Assembly (NCBI GenBank): GCA_026399315.1
Contig: JAPLRF010000036.1
Coordinates: 65,742-129,741 of the forward strand
Length of the DNA stretch: 64,000 nt
Origin: Gammaproteobacteria bacterium
GTDB taxonomy: Bacteria > Pseudomonadota > Gammaproteobacteria > Coxiellales > Coxiellaceae
Direction of reading: 5' to 3'
Position 1 is the first letter of the stretch. Each line of letters starts with the position of its first letter. Position numbers and translations under genes: made by a program. Below the pieces are notes generated by a model, which was given only the letters and a program-made list of their open reading frames with translations, searched no databases and had not been told where the DNA came from. Below, in pieces: positions 1 through 12,682 of the stretch.

Positions 1-122
1 CCTTCTGTCAATTCAATAAGATATCAATTCCATCAAGAATAGCTGCTTACTTATCATTCATCTTGCCAACACCCCCCTATATAAAGCAAAATAGATTCTT
101 TATTTCTGGGGGGGGGAAGGTG

Positions 123-1226
123 ATGAAAATGGACATGATCAAGTCACAGATTGTTCGCGGTGCAGCGCTTGCAACATTAGCGGCCTTAATAGCAGGATGC
201 CAACATGCACCATCATCGGATGCGCAGTCAGCAAATTATGCGCCGGCCTGTACCAGCAACCCTTACCTAATGAAATACCACTGCTCAATCAATAAAATTC
301 AATCGGCTGCAGAAAATGGCAGTGCTGATGCGCAGTATGCTTTAGGTTATATGTATTATTACGGCATTGGCACAGTTCAAGACAAACAAACTGCGGGCTT
401 GTGGATTCAGCGATCAGCCGCGCAAGGGCAACCGCTAGCAAAAAAGGCATGGACCTTAATTAGCACGGGCGCGACATTTACCGACTTACACCGTGCAGCC
501 GCAGAAGGCACTGATCAGGGCGTAAGTGATACAGTCGTACAACAAGAACCGGCCGATGTGACGCAAATGAATTCAACCAAACCAACGGCGCCTCTTTCAA
601 AATATTTGCCGGCGTATCAATCAGGCCAATCATTAAATAAAACAAGCAATGCAGTTGCCAGCAATGCAAGAGTAAATCCCATAATGCCAAGCAAGAAATT
701 AGCAACGCACTCAATTAATGACCCTCGTTTAGCCAGCAATGCAAAACCGGTTATTGTTGCTCATTCGGAATCGTCTGCAATGGAAAATAATACGAATGTT
801 GCTGAAAAAACAGTTTCAAATAACGTTGTTGTTGCAACTCAAACAATACCTTCATCAATGCCAGCTAACAATGCAATTGTTGCAGCTCAAACAACACCTT
901 CATCAACACCTGGTAATAATTCGCCACTGATTGCAGCGCAAACCGATTCACCAGGAAAATATACAATCCAATTAATGGGCAGTGAAAAATTAAATGACGT
1001 AAAATCATTTGCTGCAGAAAATCATTTAGGGGCTGCTGTTGCTTACTTTGAAACACAGTTAAATAACAAACCGTGGTATATGTTAACTTACGGCCAGTAT
1101 TCCAGCGAAAAACAAGCGGAAATGGCATTGGCAAGCTTACCGCATGCGGCGCAAAGTTATCATCCTTGGGTGAAATCATTAGCGACAGTGCAACAAGAAG
1201 TTCGTTCACAAAAAGTGACGGCATAA
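123..1226 (+). CDS. Lipoprotein with Sel1-like repeat and C-terminal SPOR-like domain
   Basis: Start at ATG 123 (MKMDMIKSQIVRGAALATLAALIAGC lipobox). Sel1-like AAENGSADAQYALGYMYYYGIGTVQD; C-terminal YTIQLMGS...YMLTYGQYSSEKQAEMALASLP resembles SPOR. Confidence 0.75.
   Translation: MKMDMIKSQIVRGAALATLAALIAGCQHAPSSDAQSANYAPACTSNPYLMKYHCSINKIQSAAENGSADAQYALGYMYYYGIGTVQDKQTAGLWIQRSAAQGQPLAKKAWTLISTGATFTDLHRAAAEGTDQGVSDTVVQQEPADVTQMNSTKPTAPLSKYLPAYQSGQSLNKTSNAVASNARVNPIMPSKKLATHSINDPRLASNAKPVIVAHSESSAMENNTNVAEKTVSNNVVVATQTIPSSMPANNAIVAAQTTPSSTPGNNSPLIAAQTDSPGKYTIQLMGSEKLNDVKSFAAENHLGAAVAYFETQLNNKPWYMLTYGQYSSEKQAEMALASLPHAAQSYHPWVKSLATVQQEVRSQKVTA
819..944 (+). repeat. In-frame ~48-bp (16-aa) tandem repeat inside the lipoprotein gene
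   Basis: NNVVVATQTIPSSMPA / NNAIVAAQTTPSSTPG / NNSPLIAAQT read directly from the translation. Confidence 0.75.
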
Positions 1227-1281
1227 ATTATTGCGAAATATTTATTAGCCAGTAAACTTTAATTTAACGAAGCGAGAAATC

Positions 1282-4200
1282 ATGCAGCTAAAACGAATTC
1301 AAATGATGGGTTTTAAATCCTTTGTCGATGCAACCAGCATTCCTGTAATGAGTAACATGAATGCCATTGTAGGTCCAAATGGTTGCGGAAAATCAAATAT
1401 TGTCGATGCGCTTCGCTGGGTAACAGGCGAAACGTCAGCAAAACAATTGCGCGGACAATCTATGTCTGACGTTATTTTCAATGGCACAACAGGCAGAAAG
1501 CCCGTTGGTAAAGCCGCTGTTGAATTGACATTTGATAATTCCGATCGCCGAATCGTCGGTGAATATGCTGCATTTTCAGAGATTTCTATTCGCCGTGAAG
1601 TGGTGCGTGACGGACAATCTAATTATTTTATTAATGGTGTTCCTGCTCGTCGTCGCGATTTAATTGATTTATTTTTAGGAACCGGATTAGGTCCACGTAG
1701 CTACGCGATCATCGAACAAGGCATGATTTCGCAACTGGTTGAAGCAAAACCTGAAGATATGCGTTCGCATTTTGAAGAAGTGGCAGGCATTTCAAAATAC
1801 CGTGAACGTCGTCGTGAAACTGAAACACGCATGCGTCACACACAAGAAAATTGTGATCGTCTAAATGATTTACGCAATGAATTAGAAAAGCAAATGCGTC
1901 ATTTGCAACGTCAAGCAAATGCAGCGGAACAATATAAAGTATTGCAACAAGAGCAACGTTTAACGAATGCGCAAATGAAGGCATTACAGTGGTCTGGCTT
2001 TGAAAATCAATTGGCTGAAAAAAACGAAAAGGTGGCTGACTTTTCTGTTCAATATGAAGCGCAATTGGCGGAACTCCGTGAACATGAAACCCGTATTGAA
2101 AAGTCTCGCATTCAATCTCAAGTATTGCTTGATGAAAAAAATGAGATTCAGAAAAAATTCTATGGCTTGGCTGCAGAAATTGGCCGCTTAGAACAGCAAA
2201 TACAGCATAAACAAGAGCAATTGAAACAGTGGCAACAAGAGCGCGAAGAATCAGAGTCGTTGTGGCTAGAGCTAACACAACAAAGCACTATCCAATCCGA
2301 GCAAATTGAAATAATCACTGATGAAATTGAAACGCTAAAACCACAAGCAGATGATCTACAGCGCGTGATGAGCGAGGCTAATCAGGTGTTGGTTCAAGCG
2401 GATCAATACATGCGTCAATCACAGAGTGATTGTGACCATTTTCAAAAAGAAATGTCGGCCACCACGCAGCAACTTGAAGTGGCTAAGAATAACATCCGTC
2501 ATTATGAATCGCAGAAAAAGCAGCTGACAGAGCGATTAACGCAAGCACAAAGTCAATTGTCCTCTTTTTCATTAAGCAATTTATCTGATGAAATTAATCC
2601 TTTAAATGAAATTACGAACACATTGAAAAATAATATTGCCGACATTCAAACGGCGCTATCAGAATTATCGCAATCAATTCAGCAACAGCGTGCTACACAT
2701 CAAGAAGCACAAAGCGCTCTGTCGCAAGCACAAGGTGACTTGCAAAAAAGTGAAGCACAACAAGCATCGCTTGCAGCACTGCAACAAGCCTCATTGCAAG
2801 ACCATCAGGCCGACATTCAATCCTGGCTGACACAAGCACAATTAACGCAACGCCCTCAACTGGGTAAATTAATTCATGTTGACGCAGGCTGGGAGTTGGC
2901 TGTAGAAACAGTGCTGGGTGATTATTTTGATGCGATTTGTGTTGATTCAATTGATGCAATGACAAATGAACTGAATAATTTGTCAAAAGGGCAGGTTACT
3001 TTTTCAGAACCTCGAGCGTCTCAGTTTCCAGCCTCTTCAGCTTTGAAGACTATTTTTTCAGTTGTTCGACATGCCGATAATTTACCTTCTTGGTTGTCCG
3101 GTGTTTACATTGCTGACAATTTATCTGAAGCACTGCAATTAAAGTCTCAATTACAAGCCACAGAATCTATTATCACGCGAGAAGGGTGTTGGGTAGGTAA
3201 TAATTGGTTGCGCGTCTCTAAGTCGCATAATACTGAAGAAAGCTTTTTGGTGCGCGAGAAAAATTTAAAAAACTTACAAGTAATCATCACGGAACAAAAA
3301 GATAAGTTAAGTGAATTACAGGCTAAACTGGTATCTGCAAAAGCAACATTGGAACAGCTAGAATCGACGCGTGATGCGCAACATCGTGTTTTTCAAGAAA
3401 CAACAGCAGCGCTAACGGAAGCGCAAACGAATTTAAGCGCGAAACGTTCACGCTTGGAATCGTTAACACAACAGCAACATCGTTTAACGTCTGATATTCA
3501 ACAAATCGAAACGCAAATAGCACAGTGCGAATCCGCATTACATTCAGCGAATACAACCGTTTTACAATTCTCTGAAACACAACAATCAGAAGCAACGCAA
3601 AAAGAAAAGTTAGTGGCAGCGCGCATAGAAGCAGAATCTCAATTGTCTGCAGCACGCGTCGATGAAAAAAAAAAAAAACAATTAGAAAATGCAGATGCGC
3701 CATTAACAGAATGGTCTGAATCCTTGCAGGTCAGTTTAAATAATCGCGTTAGCGTTGAAACTGATTTGCGTGAAATTGATACGCGTTTACAGGCTGAGCA
3801 AAATCAATTAAAGCACGCTGAAACCATGCGCGATCGATTGTCAAAGTCCACCTCCGCATTACAGGAACAGCAGCAACAATGTCGAATGGCGCAACAGGAA
3901 ATAACAGTGCGTCAAACAACATTGAAGGAACAAATTCTTGAAATGCAATTTGAATTGGAAATATTATTAGCTGAACTTCCAACAGAAGCCAATTTATCTG
4001 ACTGGGAAGGAAAAGTGAATAAGTTGCACGCTAAAATAGAACGTCTCGGTCCTATTAATTTAGCGGCGATTGATGAATTTAAAACGTTAACAGAACGTAA
4101 AACATACATGGACAGTCAAGTTGCGGATTTAACGGAAGCGTTAGAAATACTGCAAAATGCAATTCGAAAAATTGACCGTGAAACACGTCACTTGTTCAAA

Positions 4201-4659
4201 GATACTTTTGATAATGTGAACACGCAGTTCCAAAAATTATTCCCGCGTATTTTCGGTGGCGGTCAGGCATCGCTCGTATTAACCGATGACGACTTATTAA
4301 CAACGGGTATCATTGTTAAGGCGCAACCCCCCGGAAAACGCAACGCAACAATTCATATGCTATCGGGTGGCGAAAAAACATTAACGGCCATTTCATTGAT
4401 GTTTGCGATGTTCCAATTAAATCCCGCTCCTTTTTGCGTATTAGATGAAGTTGATGCGCCACTAGATGATTTAAATGTTGGTCGTTTCTGTAATTTAGTA
4501 AAAGAAATGTCAAAAGACACGCAATTTTTAATTATCAGCCACAACAAGGTAACGATTGAAACGGCAGACCATTTAATGGGTGTTACCATGCAGGAACCAG
4601 GCGTTTCCCGCATCGTTTCAGTTGATATGAAGCAAGCAGTGGAATTGGTTGAAGCGTAA
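1282..4659 (+). CDS. smc: Chromosome segregation protein SMC
   Basis: N-terminal MQLKRIQMMGFKSFVDATSIPV...GPNGCGKSNIVDALRWVTGE; C-terminal LSGGEKTLTAISLMFAMF and VLDEVDAPLDD. Confidence 0.97.
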   Translation: MQLKRIQMMGFKSFVDATSIPVMSNMNAIVGPNGCGKSNIVDALRWVTGETSAKQLRGQSMSDVIFNGTTGRKPVGKAAVELTFDNSDRRIVGEYAAFSEISIRREVVRDGQSNYFINGVPARRRDLIDLFLGTGLGPRSYAIIEQGMISQLVEAKPEDMRSHFEEVAGISKYRERRRETETRMRHTQENCDRLNDLRNELEKQMRHLQRQANAAEQYKVLQQEQRLTNAQMKALQWSGFENQLAEKNEKVADFSVQYEAQLAELREHETRIEKSRIQSQVLLDEKNEIQKKFYGLAAEIGRLEQQIQHKQEQLKQWQQEREESESLWLELTQQSTIQSEQIEIITDEIETLKPQADDLQRVMSEANQVLVQADQYMRQSQSDCDHFQKEMSATTQQLEVAKNNIRHYESQKKQLTERLTQAQSQLSSFSLSNLSDEINPLNEITNTLKNNIADIQTALSELSQSIQQQRATHQEAQSALSQAQGDLQKSEAQQASLAALQQASLQDHQADIQSWLTQAQLTQRPQLGKLIHVDAGWELAVETVLGDYFDAICVDSIDAMTNELNNLSKGQVTFSEPRASQFPASSALKTIFSVVRHADNLPSWLSGVYIADNLSEALQLKSQLQATESIITREGCWVGNNWLRVSKSHNTEESFLVREKNLKNLQVIITEQKDKLSELQAKLVSAKATLEQLESTRDAQHRVFQETTAALTEAQTNLSAKRSRLESLTQQQHRLTSDIQQIETQIAQCESALHSANTTVLQFSETQQSEATQKEKLVAARIEAESQLSAARVDEKKKKQLENADAPLTEWSESLQVSLNNRVSVETDLREIDTRLQAEQNQLKHAETMRDRLSKSTSALQEQQQQCRMAQQEITVRQTTLKEQILEMQFELEILLAELPTEANLSDWEGKVNKLHAKIERLGPINLAAIDEFKTLTERKTYMDSQVADLTEALEILQNAIRKIDRETRHLFKDTFDNVNTQFQKLFPRIFGGGQASLVLTDDDLLTTGIIVKAQPPGKRNATIHMLSGGEKTLTAISLMFAMFQLNPAPFCVLDEVDAPLDDLNVGRFCNLVKEMSKDTQFLIISHNKVTIETADHLMGVTMQEPGVSRIVSVDMKQAVELVEA

Positions 4660-4700
4660 TAATTCCCTGATTTACTATTTTTTTATGCACGGAGCATTAC

Positions 4701-7393
<2,693 letters not shown>

Positions 7394-7445
7394 TATTCCC
7401 ATAACAATAGCCCTGTAATATTGACGTATAATCTTAATCCTGGCA

Positions 7446-9473
7446 GTGTGGACTACTATGTCGCGCGATACGGAACTTTTTCAATCAGGCCTGTGTACCG
7501 CGCCGCTTGCGCTGCACACCCTATACACATATTTTTATAAAAATAGACATGTTTCTCAGGTCGATCTTCGGACGCGTGTCGATAACATACTGAAAAACAA
7601 TATCGTTAAATTTTCAGAAAAACGTCCCGAATCCGGCGAACAACTTGAAGCGTTTATGATTGATCTGCTTATGCAATATAAAGCACCTGTCGAGTGCAAT
7701 GAGCCAGACAAAATGGATTCATTCAAAAAAGCGTTAAGGAAAAATGAGAGTTTCAGGCACACTTTTTTTCCTCTTTCAGATTCAGGGCAAAGAAGAACGC
7801 TGAATTTCATTGCTGTGAATCAGATGCACAATGCCTATTTAAAATACCAAAGCTTTATCAATCTCGACCAGCTATGCGACAGAGCAAAAAGATTTTTCAA
7901 TCTCGATCTAAGCTTTGATTCAGCTGAACCAAATTATGTTGCTGCCATTGAATTCAATCGTCTGAAATATCATTATGAGCACCAACTTTGTTTTTTAAGG
8001 TGCGATGATGGCTATGATCAACTTAAATCACTTTATACACAATTACTCGAGATTATCTACGGGGAAGAATCGACGGATCAAACAGGATTGGAATTCGAAT
8101 CATCGAAGCGGAAAATAAATGCGATATTTTTATTGAGTTTTTTAATTGGCTCCAATCCACCCATGCATCAAGATAGCGGTGGCGCATTTGTTGCTGATGC
8201 TATGCTGCAAATTCTTTTTATTACCGCTGGATTTCCACCGCTCCGAAAAAATTTTTTAAATTTAACCGAGATAGCGTTGCTTGTGTTATTTTCACAAGAC
8301 TCAAAAGCAGCATGGGATATTCCATATCATGAGTATAACAATGCACTTAAGACCTCGGAAATTAATACTCTTTTTCATCCTCAAATAAAAAATGAAAATG
8401 AGGCTGTTGAAATTGAAAAATTAATGCTTTATCTCGGCAAAACACAACTTCTGCTTGTTTACAACAATCACTTTAATGGTTTTTTTTCAGAGGGGTATCT
8501 TAAGGCTTTTGCAAAACTAATGCTAATCCTATCTTCTCGTTTGTGTATTATTGCCAGTGATCAAGAAAAAGAAGCGAGAATAGAAGATGCAGTAAAATTG
8601 CTTTCTGAAAATATTAAAAATGCGAACATATTATATGATTTATTAGACGAATGGAGCTTACCAGATGATCAGCATAAATTAATCTGGGACGCTGTTAAAT
8701 CTCCCGAAAAAATAAAATCATTGATTCAGCATTCAGAACAATTTGTATTATTACTTGAGTTGCAAAATCTAAATGAGGATCAAAAAAATCTTATCTGGAC
8801 TGTCACAACAAATTCGCCTGAAATAATGGAAGAATTAAGTAAAAATAATCAGCAATTGATGCGCTTGTTTTACCTGAAAAACTTAAGTGTAGAACAGTAT
8901 GACTTTTTGTGGTTTCTAATAGACACCCCTGAAAAAATAAAAGAATTTATCAGTGATGCTGATCAATTTCATAATTTATGTCTGATGATGAAATTGCATG
9001 CTTCTTTCGACGCAGATTCAGATAGTTTTTATGCGGTAAATACGCCAACAGATTCAGAAGAAATAAGCGATTTTATGAGCATCCCGGATCCTATTGAAAA
9101 ATCGGGTGATGATCAATGGTGTTTTAAATGGTCTCTGGCAATTGATACGCCAGAGAAAATAAAAAAATTGATTGATGATGCCGAACAATTGGCGCGTTTG
9201 TGTCGCATGCCAACTCTAACGGATGATCAGCGCACTTTTATTTTAGCTGCCGTGATAAATGATGCAAACGACATTAAAAAATTGGTTAAAAATACCGAGC
9301 AACTGAATACCTTGCTTGGCATTCGGCATTTAAATGACGATCAACGCAGTTTAATTAAACGATCAGTTTTGGGTGTTGCTTCCCCTGTCAATAATCCGCC
9401 TGGTTTTTTTACTGTGATTGGCCCGGTACGTCCTGAAACGCCTTTGTTAGATATAAAATTGTTCAATGCTTAG
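7446..9473 (+). CDS. Hypothetical protein with C-terminal ~38-aa degenerate helical repeats
   Basis: Long ORF (start 7446 GTG or 7458 ATG); repeated L.DDQ..LI......PE.IK.LI...EQ...L units. Confidence 0.6.
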   Translation: MWTTMSRDTELFQSGLCTAPLALHTLYTYFYKNRHVSQVDLRTRVDNILKNNIVKFSEKRPESGEQLEAFMIDLLMQYKAPVECNEPDKMDSFKKALRKNESFRHTFFPLSDSGQRRTLNFIAVNQMHNAYLKYQSFINLDQLCDRAKRFFNLDLSFDSAEPNYVAAIEFNRLKYHYEHQLCFLRCDDGYDQLKSLYTQLLEIIYGEESTDQTGLEFESSKRKINAIFLLSFLIGSNPPMHQDSGGAFVADAMLQILFITAGFPPLRKNFLNLTEIALLVLFSQDSKAAWDIPYHEYNNALKTSEINTLFHPQIKNENEAVEIEKLMLYLGKTQLLLVYNNHFNGFFSEGYLKAFAKLMLILSSRLCIIASDQEKEARIEDAVKLLSENIKNANILYDLLDEWSLPDDQHKLIWDAVKSPEKIKSLIQHSEQFVLLLELQNLNEDQKNLIWTVTTNSPEIMEELSKNNQQLMRLFYLKNLSVEQYDFLWFLIDTPEKIKEFISDADQFHNLCLMMKLHASFDADSDSFYAVNTPTDSEEISDFMSIPDPIEKSGDDQWCFKWSLAIDTPEKIKKLIDDAEQLARLCRMPTLTDDQRTFILAAVINDANDIKKLVKNTEQLNTLLGIRHLNDDQRSLIKRSVLGVASPVNNPPGFFTVIGPVRPETPLLDIKLFNA

Positions 9474-9573
9474 AACATTTACAAATGACAAATCCCTTGT
9501 ATTAGGGATACACTATTTGTATGAAATGCGTTCGTGGTGTTTATGATGGATAACTATAAAAAAGGAGTTTGAC

Positions 9574-9768
9574 ATGAAAAAAATAATAATATTAGCGGTG
9601 ATTTCTGCAGTAATGGCTGCCAGCTTAACGGGCTGTAACACCAAAACGAAAGGCGCGCTACTGGGTGCGGGTGTAGGCGGCACAGTGGGTGGATTGGCTG
9701 GCGGCACAACAGGTGCTGTGATTGGTGGTGCTGCAGGTGCTGGCGTTGGCGCTTATTTATCGAAGTAA
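9574..9768 (+). CDS. Small glycine-zipper lipoprotein
   Basis: MKKIIILAVISAVMAASLTGC lipobox followed by GALLGAGVGGTVGGLAGGTTGAVIGGAAGAGVGAYLSK; RBS aaaaaggag upstream. Confidence 0.8.
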   Translation: MKKIIILAVISAVMAASLTGCNTKTKGALLGAGVGGTVGGLAGGTTGAVIGGAAGAGVGAYLSK

Positions 9769-9773
9769 AAAAC

Positions 9774-9802
9774 TTGGATCTCGTCTCGTTTACGGGATCC
9801 AA
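9774..9802 (+). terminator. Putative intrinsic terminator downstream of the glycine-zipper gene
   Basis: TTGGATC-T-CGT (loop ctcgttt) ACG-G-GATCCAA: 11-bp stem with one T:G wobble; T-rich sequence a few nt downstream. Confidence 0.5.
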
Positions 9803-9853
9803 ATCCACTGTTTTATTTCTTAACGGGGCCTGATCCTTTGGGTGGATTAAAGT

Positions 9854-10026
9854 GTATCCACTCCAAATTAGAGGGTAACGGAAATAGCATTCGACTGAAA
9901 AGTGATCGGGGATCTGAGATCAGGGATCAGTGTCGGAATGCGCACACCGATCCCTGACGCCAGATCCCTGAAAACTTCTTGCAACAACAATAATATTAGC
10001 ATCACCCTGAAAAATGGAGTGGATAC
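9854..10026 (+). mobile_element. MITE-like element, copy A
   Basis: 12-bp TIRs GTATCCACTCCA...TGGAGTGGATAC; interior GATCGGGGATCTGAGATCAGGGATC...GATCCCTGACGCCAGATCCC; homologous to 11427-11556 and 13078-13254. Confidence 0.8.
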
Positions 10027-10073
10027 AATTATAATGTTATCGCTTTGTTTCCGTTCGTTTAGTACTCAGGTGA

Positions 10074-10179
10074 GGAGTGTGTTTGGAAAGACGTCGTGAA
10101 CCCATCCATGGGGACTCGAGATTAGCATCCATGCTAATCACGCTTTCCAAACACACTCCGTGCTTTCCAAACACACTCC
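10074..10179. repeat. Nested inverted repeat / tandem repeat structure
   Basis: GGAGTGTGTTTGGAAAG (10074-10090) is the exact reverse complement of CTTTCCAAACACACTCC at 10143-10159 and 10163-10179; hairpins CCCATccATGGG and ATTAGCATccATGCTAAT lie inside. Confidence 0.85.
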
Positions 10180-10366
10180 GTCACCTTCGCACACACTCAC
10201 TGCTTCATTGCGCGTTGTAAACTTTGCATTAAAGTGATTTTATTTACCACGCATGGTTGTTTAAGTTGTTCAAATTTTAATGGGACAGCCGTGACTACGC
10301 CCCTATAAAATATTGACAAAAATTATGCTAACATGCATTGGGTACATCTATAAAAAGGATATTTCT

Positions 10367-10864
10367 ATGATACGTAACACCGCTACACTTGTTCGGCCCT
10401 TTATTCGGGCATTTAATTTCTTAAGCCCTTTTGGTGATCTGCTTGCCCGCGTTTGGGTCGCGCAAATCTTCTTTCTATCAGGTCTTGTAAAAATACAATC
10501 CTGGCAAACCACCTTGATGTTATTTGAACATGTTTACCATGTTCCTTTATTGTCACCTTACTTCGCCGCTGTTTTGGGCACAGGGGCGGAATTAATTTTA
10601 CCCGTCCTGCTGGTTTTAGGTCTTGGGGGTCGTTTTTTGATTTTACTTTTCTTCATTTACAATCTGGTTGCTGCTGTTTCTTACCATTTTTTATGGACAC
10701 CCGAAGGTTCGATGGGGTTGGCGCAACATGTTAACTGGGCATTGTTGTTGATGTTATTAATGTTCCACGGCTCAGGAAAAATATCCTTGGATTATTTGAT
10801 CCACAAAATTCATGGGCATCATCTCAATCCAGAGATCGCTTCAAAGAAAAAGAAGAAAAAATAA
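10367..10864 (+). CDS. DoxX family membrane protein
   Basis: ARVWVAQIFFLSGLVKIQSWQTTLMLFEHVYHVPLLSPYFAAVLGTGAELILPVLLVLGLGGR is DoxX-like; AAGGAT RBS before ATG 10367. Confidence 0.8.
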   Translation: MIRNTATLVRPFIRAFNFLSPFGDLLARVWVAQIFFLSGLVKIQSWQTTLMLFEHVYHVPLLSPYFAAVLGTGAELILPVLLVLGLGGRFLILLFFIYNLVAAVSYHFLWTPEGSMGLAQHVNWALLLMLLMFHGSGKISLDYLIHKIHGHHLNPEIASKKKKKK

Positions 10865-10882
10865 CAATGGTGAATACAGCGT

Positions 10883-10907
10883 TGCCCCCGAACTCAATTT
10901 GGGGGCA
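10883..10907. terminator. Putative intrinsic terminator between convergent genes
   Basis: TGCCCCC gaactcaattt GGGGGCA hairpin between the doxX-like gene (+) and the 10916-11350 ORF (-). Confidence 0.55.
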
Positions 10908-10915
10908 GCACTTTA

Positions 10916-11350
10916 TTACTTTGGACAAGTTGGGAAGTAAGTTTTCTTAAACTTAAGTATTTTTACCCAGTAAAAAATCAACATGGAAAACCCAAGAAGA
11001 GATGAGATATCGTTGATTGGTGGGATAAAAACAAAAATACTGACCATTTCCAAAATGACCTGCGCAAGGCCAATTTTAAACAAGGTTTCTGCTTGTTCGA
11101 TGGCATCTTGGTTTGTAGAGAAATGTTTTTTTAACGCGGCTGGAATGCCAAATGGCAGCATTATCCATTGAAATATATAACCAACAATAGGAATCAAAAA
11201 CAACCAAACAAACCATGCGGGAAATTTTTGCTTGTCTTGCGGGATGCATTTCAAAACACGTGTTAGCGTTAAGCAATAAAAAAAAGTAACCGTTAAAATA
11301 ACAAGAAAAATACCAATGCCAAATTTTCCGCCATAAATCATAATGATCAT
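10916..11350 (-). CDS. Hypothetical multi-pass membrane protein
   Basis: 144-aa hydrophobic ORF with several predicted TM segments. Confidence 0.6.
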   Translation of the reverse strand: MIIMIYGGKFGIGIFLVILTVTFFYCLTLTRVLKCIPQDKQKFPAWFVWLFLIPIVGYIFQWIMLPFGIPAALKKHFSTNQDAIEQAETLFKIGLAQVILEMVSIFVFIPPINDISSLLGFSMLIFYWVKILKFKKTYFPTCPK

Positions 11351-11426
11351 CCTTGTGAATATTCAGTGCACACTACCAAGATACAGTATGATCCGCATTT
11401 TGTGAACCCTTCAAAATTACGCCTTT

Positions 11427-11556
11427 GAAAAACGATCGGGAATCTGAGATCAGGGGTCGGTGTCAGCGTGCGAGCACTGATCCCCGATATCAGATCCCTG
11501 ACAACCTCCGGCAATCAGCGATGATATTGATATCACTCTGAAAAATGAGCGGATAC
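11427..11556 (+). mobile_element. MITE-like element, copy B (5' truncated/degenerate)
   Basis: gatcgggaatctgagatcaggggtcggtgtcagcg...gatatcactctgaaaaatgagcggatac aligns to copies A and C; left terminal repeat not recognisable. Confidence 0.7.
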
Positions 11557-11700
11557 GGGCACCCTAATTATGCCCGTATATTGCTTGGGTCCGACTGATA
11601 AATCAGCTATTATTAAAAAAGCGAATTGATTTTATATTTTGAGGTCGTTTTACAAATCGTAATATTATATTGTTACACTTTATTCAAGGAAGAAGTGCTG

Positions 11701-12654
11701 ATGGCTTTCAAGAAGAGAACACTCACGCTGGTTTTGACAACAAGTTACATCGCAGTCACATCCCTAGGTGCAATAGAATTGCCCCCTCCGGGATCAAAAA
11801 TCAGTGCGGAAACAACGAAGCATTCACCTTCAAAGTACGTTAAAAATAGCGAAAATCAGAAGACAATCATTAAGAAATTACCAAATGGCATAATCGTTAA
11901 GATTAAAGGTAAGGATATCACCATTATCATGCCGCCGATGACCAAAGCACAGAAGGCGGATCAAGCGCGTCATGAGTTGGTTACTACCGGCGCAGGTTCT
12001 CCAACAGCTTCTATTTCGGCACCCAATGCTTTTGGTAGTGCTGGTACGGTTGTATTTGCGAATGCAAGTTATGTAAATCATTGGGCAACAACCAAGCGAA
12101 GAGATGGCGTTGGTGGCGTGGGTATTTCCGCGGGAAATCCTAATAAATACTTTGGGGTTTTAGTCAGCGCCAATATTGGTTCGTTTGGCTTTGATGATAG
12201 CCCCTTTGCAAGTAACGGCGGCGTCAGCCTGCGATTGAATCGATACCTTAATCCAACAACAGCCATTGCTGTTGGTACGGGAAACTTATTTGGCTGGGGT
12301 GCCTATTACGGTATTCCCGAAAGCTATTATGCCTCGTTAACAAAATCATTTTATTGCTTTATTCCGATGACAATTAATATTGGTGCCGGTACAGGCTCAT
12401 TTAATGACGCAATTGTGTCGAGCAATAATGACAGTGCTTGGCAACCTTATGCCAGCATGGGGTTTGGTTTATTTAAGAACTTCTCTTTTTTAGCAGACTG
12501 GACATCCAATCAAGTCAATTTGGGTGGCGCTTACACTATTACTTATTTCAAAAAATTGCCTATTTTTGCGGGTGTTTATGCAATGAACGTGAACGGAACA
12601 CAAAACACACAGACATTCTTCCAAGGGACGGTAGGTGCAGCATACCAGTTTTAA
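11701..12654 (+). CDS. Secreted / outer-membrane beta-barrel-like hypothetical protein
   Basis: Signal peptide MAFKKRTLTLVLTTSYIAVTSLGA; alternating glycine/aromatic strands; ends with aromatic F (GTVGAAYQF). Confidence 0.55.
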   Translation: MAFKKRTLTLVLTTSYIAVTSLGAIELPPPGSKISAETTKHSPSKYVKNSENQKTIIKKLPNGIIVKIKGKDITIIMPPMTKAQKADQARHELVTTGAGSPTASISAPNAFGSAGTVVFANASYVNHWATTKRRDGVGGVGISAGNPNKYFGVLVSANIGSFGFDDSPFASNGGVSLRLNRYLNPTTAIAVGTGNLFGWGAYYGIPESYYASLTKSFYCFIPMTINIGAGTGSFNDAIVSSNNDSAWQPYASMGFGLFKNFSFLADWTSNQVNLGGAYTITYFKKLPIFAGVYAMNVNGTQNTQTFFQGTVGAAYQF

Positions 12655-12682
12655 AAAATAGTCATTATTTTAGGGATGCGTT

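Noticed and set aside
865-1224. Antisense ORFs over the first lipoprotein and over smc (e.g. 1709-2278 -, 3323-3703 -)
   Set aside because: They shadow well-supported coding sequences on the opposite strand with no RBS or domain evidence.
9902-10099. ORF MIGDLRSGISVGMRTPIPDARSL... and similar ORF at 12987-13202 (-) as real paralogous genes
   Set aside because: Both lie inside the MITE-like repeat and its palindrome; similarity is explained by the DNA repeat.
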